Source of the DNA: an uncultured Eubacteriales bacterium
Lineage (GTDB): Bacteria > Bacillota > Clostridia > Oscillospirales > Ruminococcaceae
Length of the DNA: 6,357 bases
Reading direction: 5' to 3'
NCBI GenBank assembly: GCA_900318545.1
Contig: ONLC01000130.1
Coordinates: 1-6,357, forward strand
A program made the position numbers and the translations under genes. Each line of letters opens with the position of its first letter. Positions within the stretch are counted from its first letter, which is position 1. The notes below the pieces were generated by a model, which saw only the letters and a list, made by a program, of their open reading frames with translations, was not told the DNA's origin and made no database searches. Positions 5,975-6,357 of the stretch are shown one piece after another.

Positions 5975-6012
5975 ATCACCGTGCAGAATTGTTTTGCACG
6001 GTGATGTTTTTT
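5975..6012. terminator. Bidirectional intrinsic terminator overlapping the DUF2085 gene end
   Basis: ATCACCGTGCA (5975-5985) pairs perfectly with TGCACGGTGAT (5995-6005) across a 9-base loop. In the plus direction it is followed by TTTTTT (6007-6012), ending the cyclophilin transcript. In the minus direction the stem is followed by TGCTTTTTATG, so it can also end the opposing gene, whose stop codon (5978-5976) lies inside the stem. Confidence 0.88.
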
Positions 6013-6357
6013 AGTACATTAATAATCTTTTTTATACCTATAATATAGAGCTTCCAAGCACCATAGCCGCCCAAAATACCAGATATTAATCTTCTTTTGT
6101 TATTAGACTCTTTAACGCCTATAAATTGAATAAACCAATCTATAAACATTAGTAAATCAAAGAATAAGCATTTTATTATAGTTTTTTTACATATACGAGA
6201 TGGTGTAATAATTGAGAGCAGTTCTCCTATCAGAACACCACAACATCTTGCACAGACAGGAAATTGATGCCCTTTATAAAAGAAACTTCTTTCAGGCAGT
6301 TGGTGACATCCGGAATACGAACCTATCTCGAATAAGTATTCCCATATTTTTTTATTA
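5976..6357 (-). CDS. DUF2085 family membrane protein (start beyond window edge)
   Basis: The minus strand from 6356 gives 126 open codons and then TGA at 5978-5976. The pattern CHQLPERSFFYKGHQFPVC (17-35) followed by ARCCG matches the DUF2085 family, which carries CH..PERSF, a GHQFP.C.RC segment and a following hydrophobic helix. The Cys17-His18 and Cys35/Cys38 set could bind a metal, but this is not established. Hydrophobic stretches lie at about 40-50, 62-80 and 90-110; the RRLISGILGG segment (88-97) also fits the family's later R.L(T/S)G motif. No in-frame start codon is present, so the N-terminus lies beyond 6357, probably by few residues. The gene is clearly more AT-rich (many ATA, TTA, AGA and AAA codons) than its neighbours. 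It converges on the cyclophilin gene and shares its terminator. Confidence 0.83.
   Translation of the reverse strand, partial: NKKIWEYLFEIGSYSGCHQLPERSFFYKGHQFPVCARCCGVLIGELLSIITPSRICKKTIIKCLFFDLLMFIDWFIQFIGVKESNNKRRLISGILGGYGAWKLYIIGIKKIINVLKNITVQNNSAR

Overview
The window looks like a chromosomal piece from a low-to-mid GC Gram-positive anaerobe of the Clostridia, and a Ruminococcus-like (Oscillospiraceae) host is my best guess. The reasons are a clear SpoIIID sporulation regulator, AGGAGG-type ribosome binding sites, some GTG/TTG start use, and typical Firmicutes intrinsic terminators. The genus is an inference. I see no insertion sequence, phage gene, CRISPR array, tRNA or rRNA.

Layout. 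(1) Positions 1-668, minus strand: the N-terminal 222 codons of a P-type cation ATPase that runs off the left edge. (2) 904-1161, plus: spoIIID, divergent from the ATPase. (3) A hairpin-rich convergent gap at 1162-1283. (4) 1284-3296, minus: a 670-residue protein with a divergent J-domain-like N-terminus, a long linker with ten PSVP motifs, and one C-terminal membrane anchor. (5) An AT-rich divergent control region at 3297-3615. (6) 3616-4905, plus: a two-gene operon of unrecognised proteins, the first very acidic and charged, the second small with a TTG start, closed by a strong terminator. (7) 4971-5952, plus: a four-helix membrane protein resembling DUF1648 proteins, overlapping by 17 bases a single-domain cyclophilin. 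(8) 5976-6357, minus: a DUF2085 family membrane protein cut by the right edge, whose last codons lie in the terminator hairpin it shares with the cyclophilin gene.

How the genes work together. Only SpoIIID (mother-cell sporulation transcription), the P-type ATPase (ion transport) and the cyclophilin (prolyl isomerisation) have confident roles. The J-like tail-anchored protein and the two-gene operon opposite it share one intergenic control region, so they are candidates for a common, undescribed function; that is inference from position alone. The DUF1648-like/cyclophilin pair has its ribosome binding site six bases after a terminator T-tract, so it probably depends on read-through or on a promoter inside the upstream gene.
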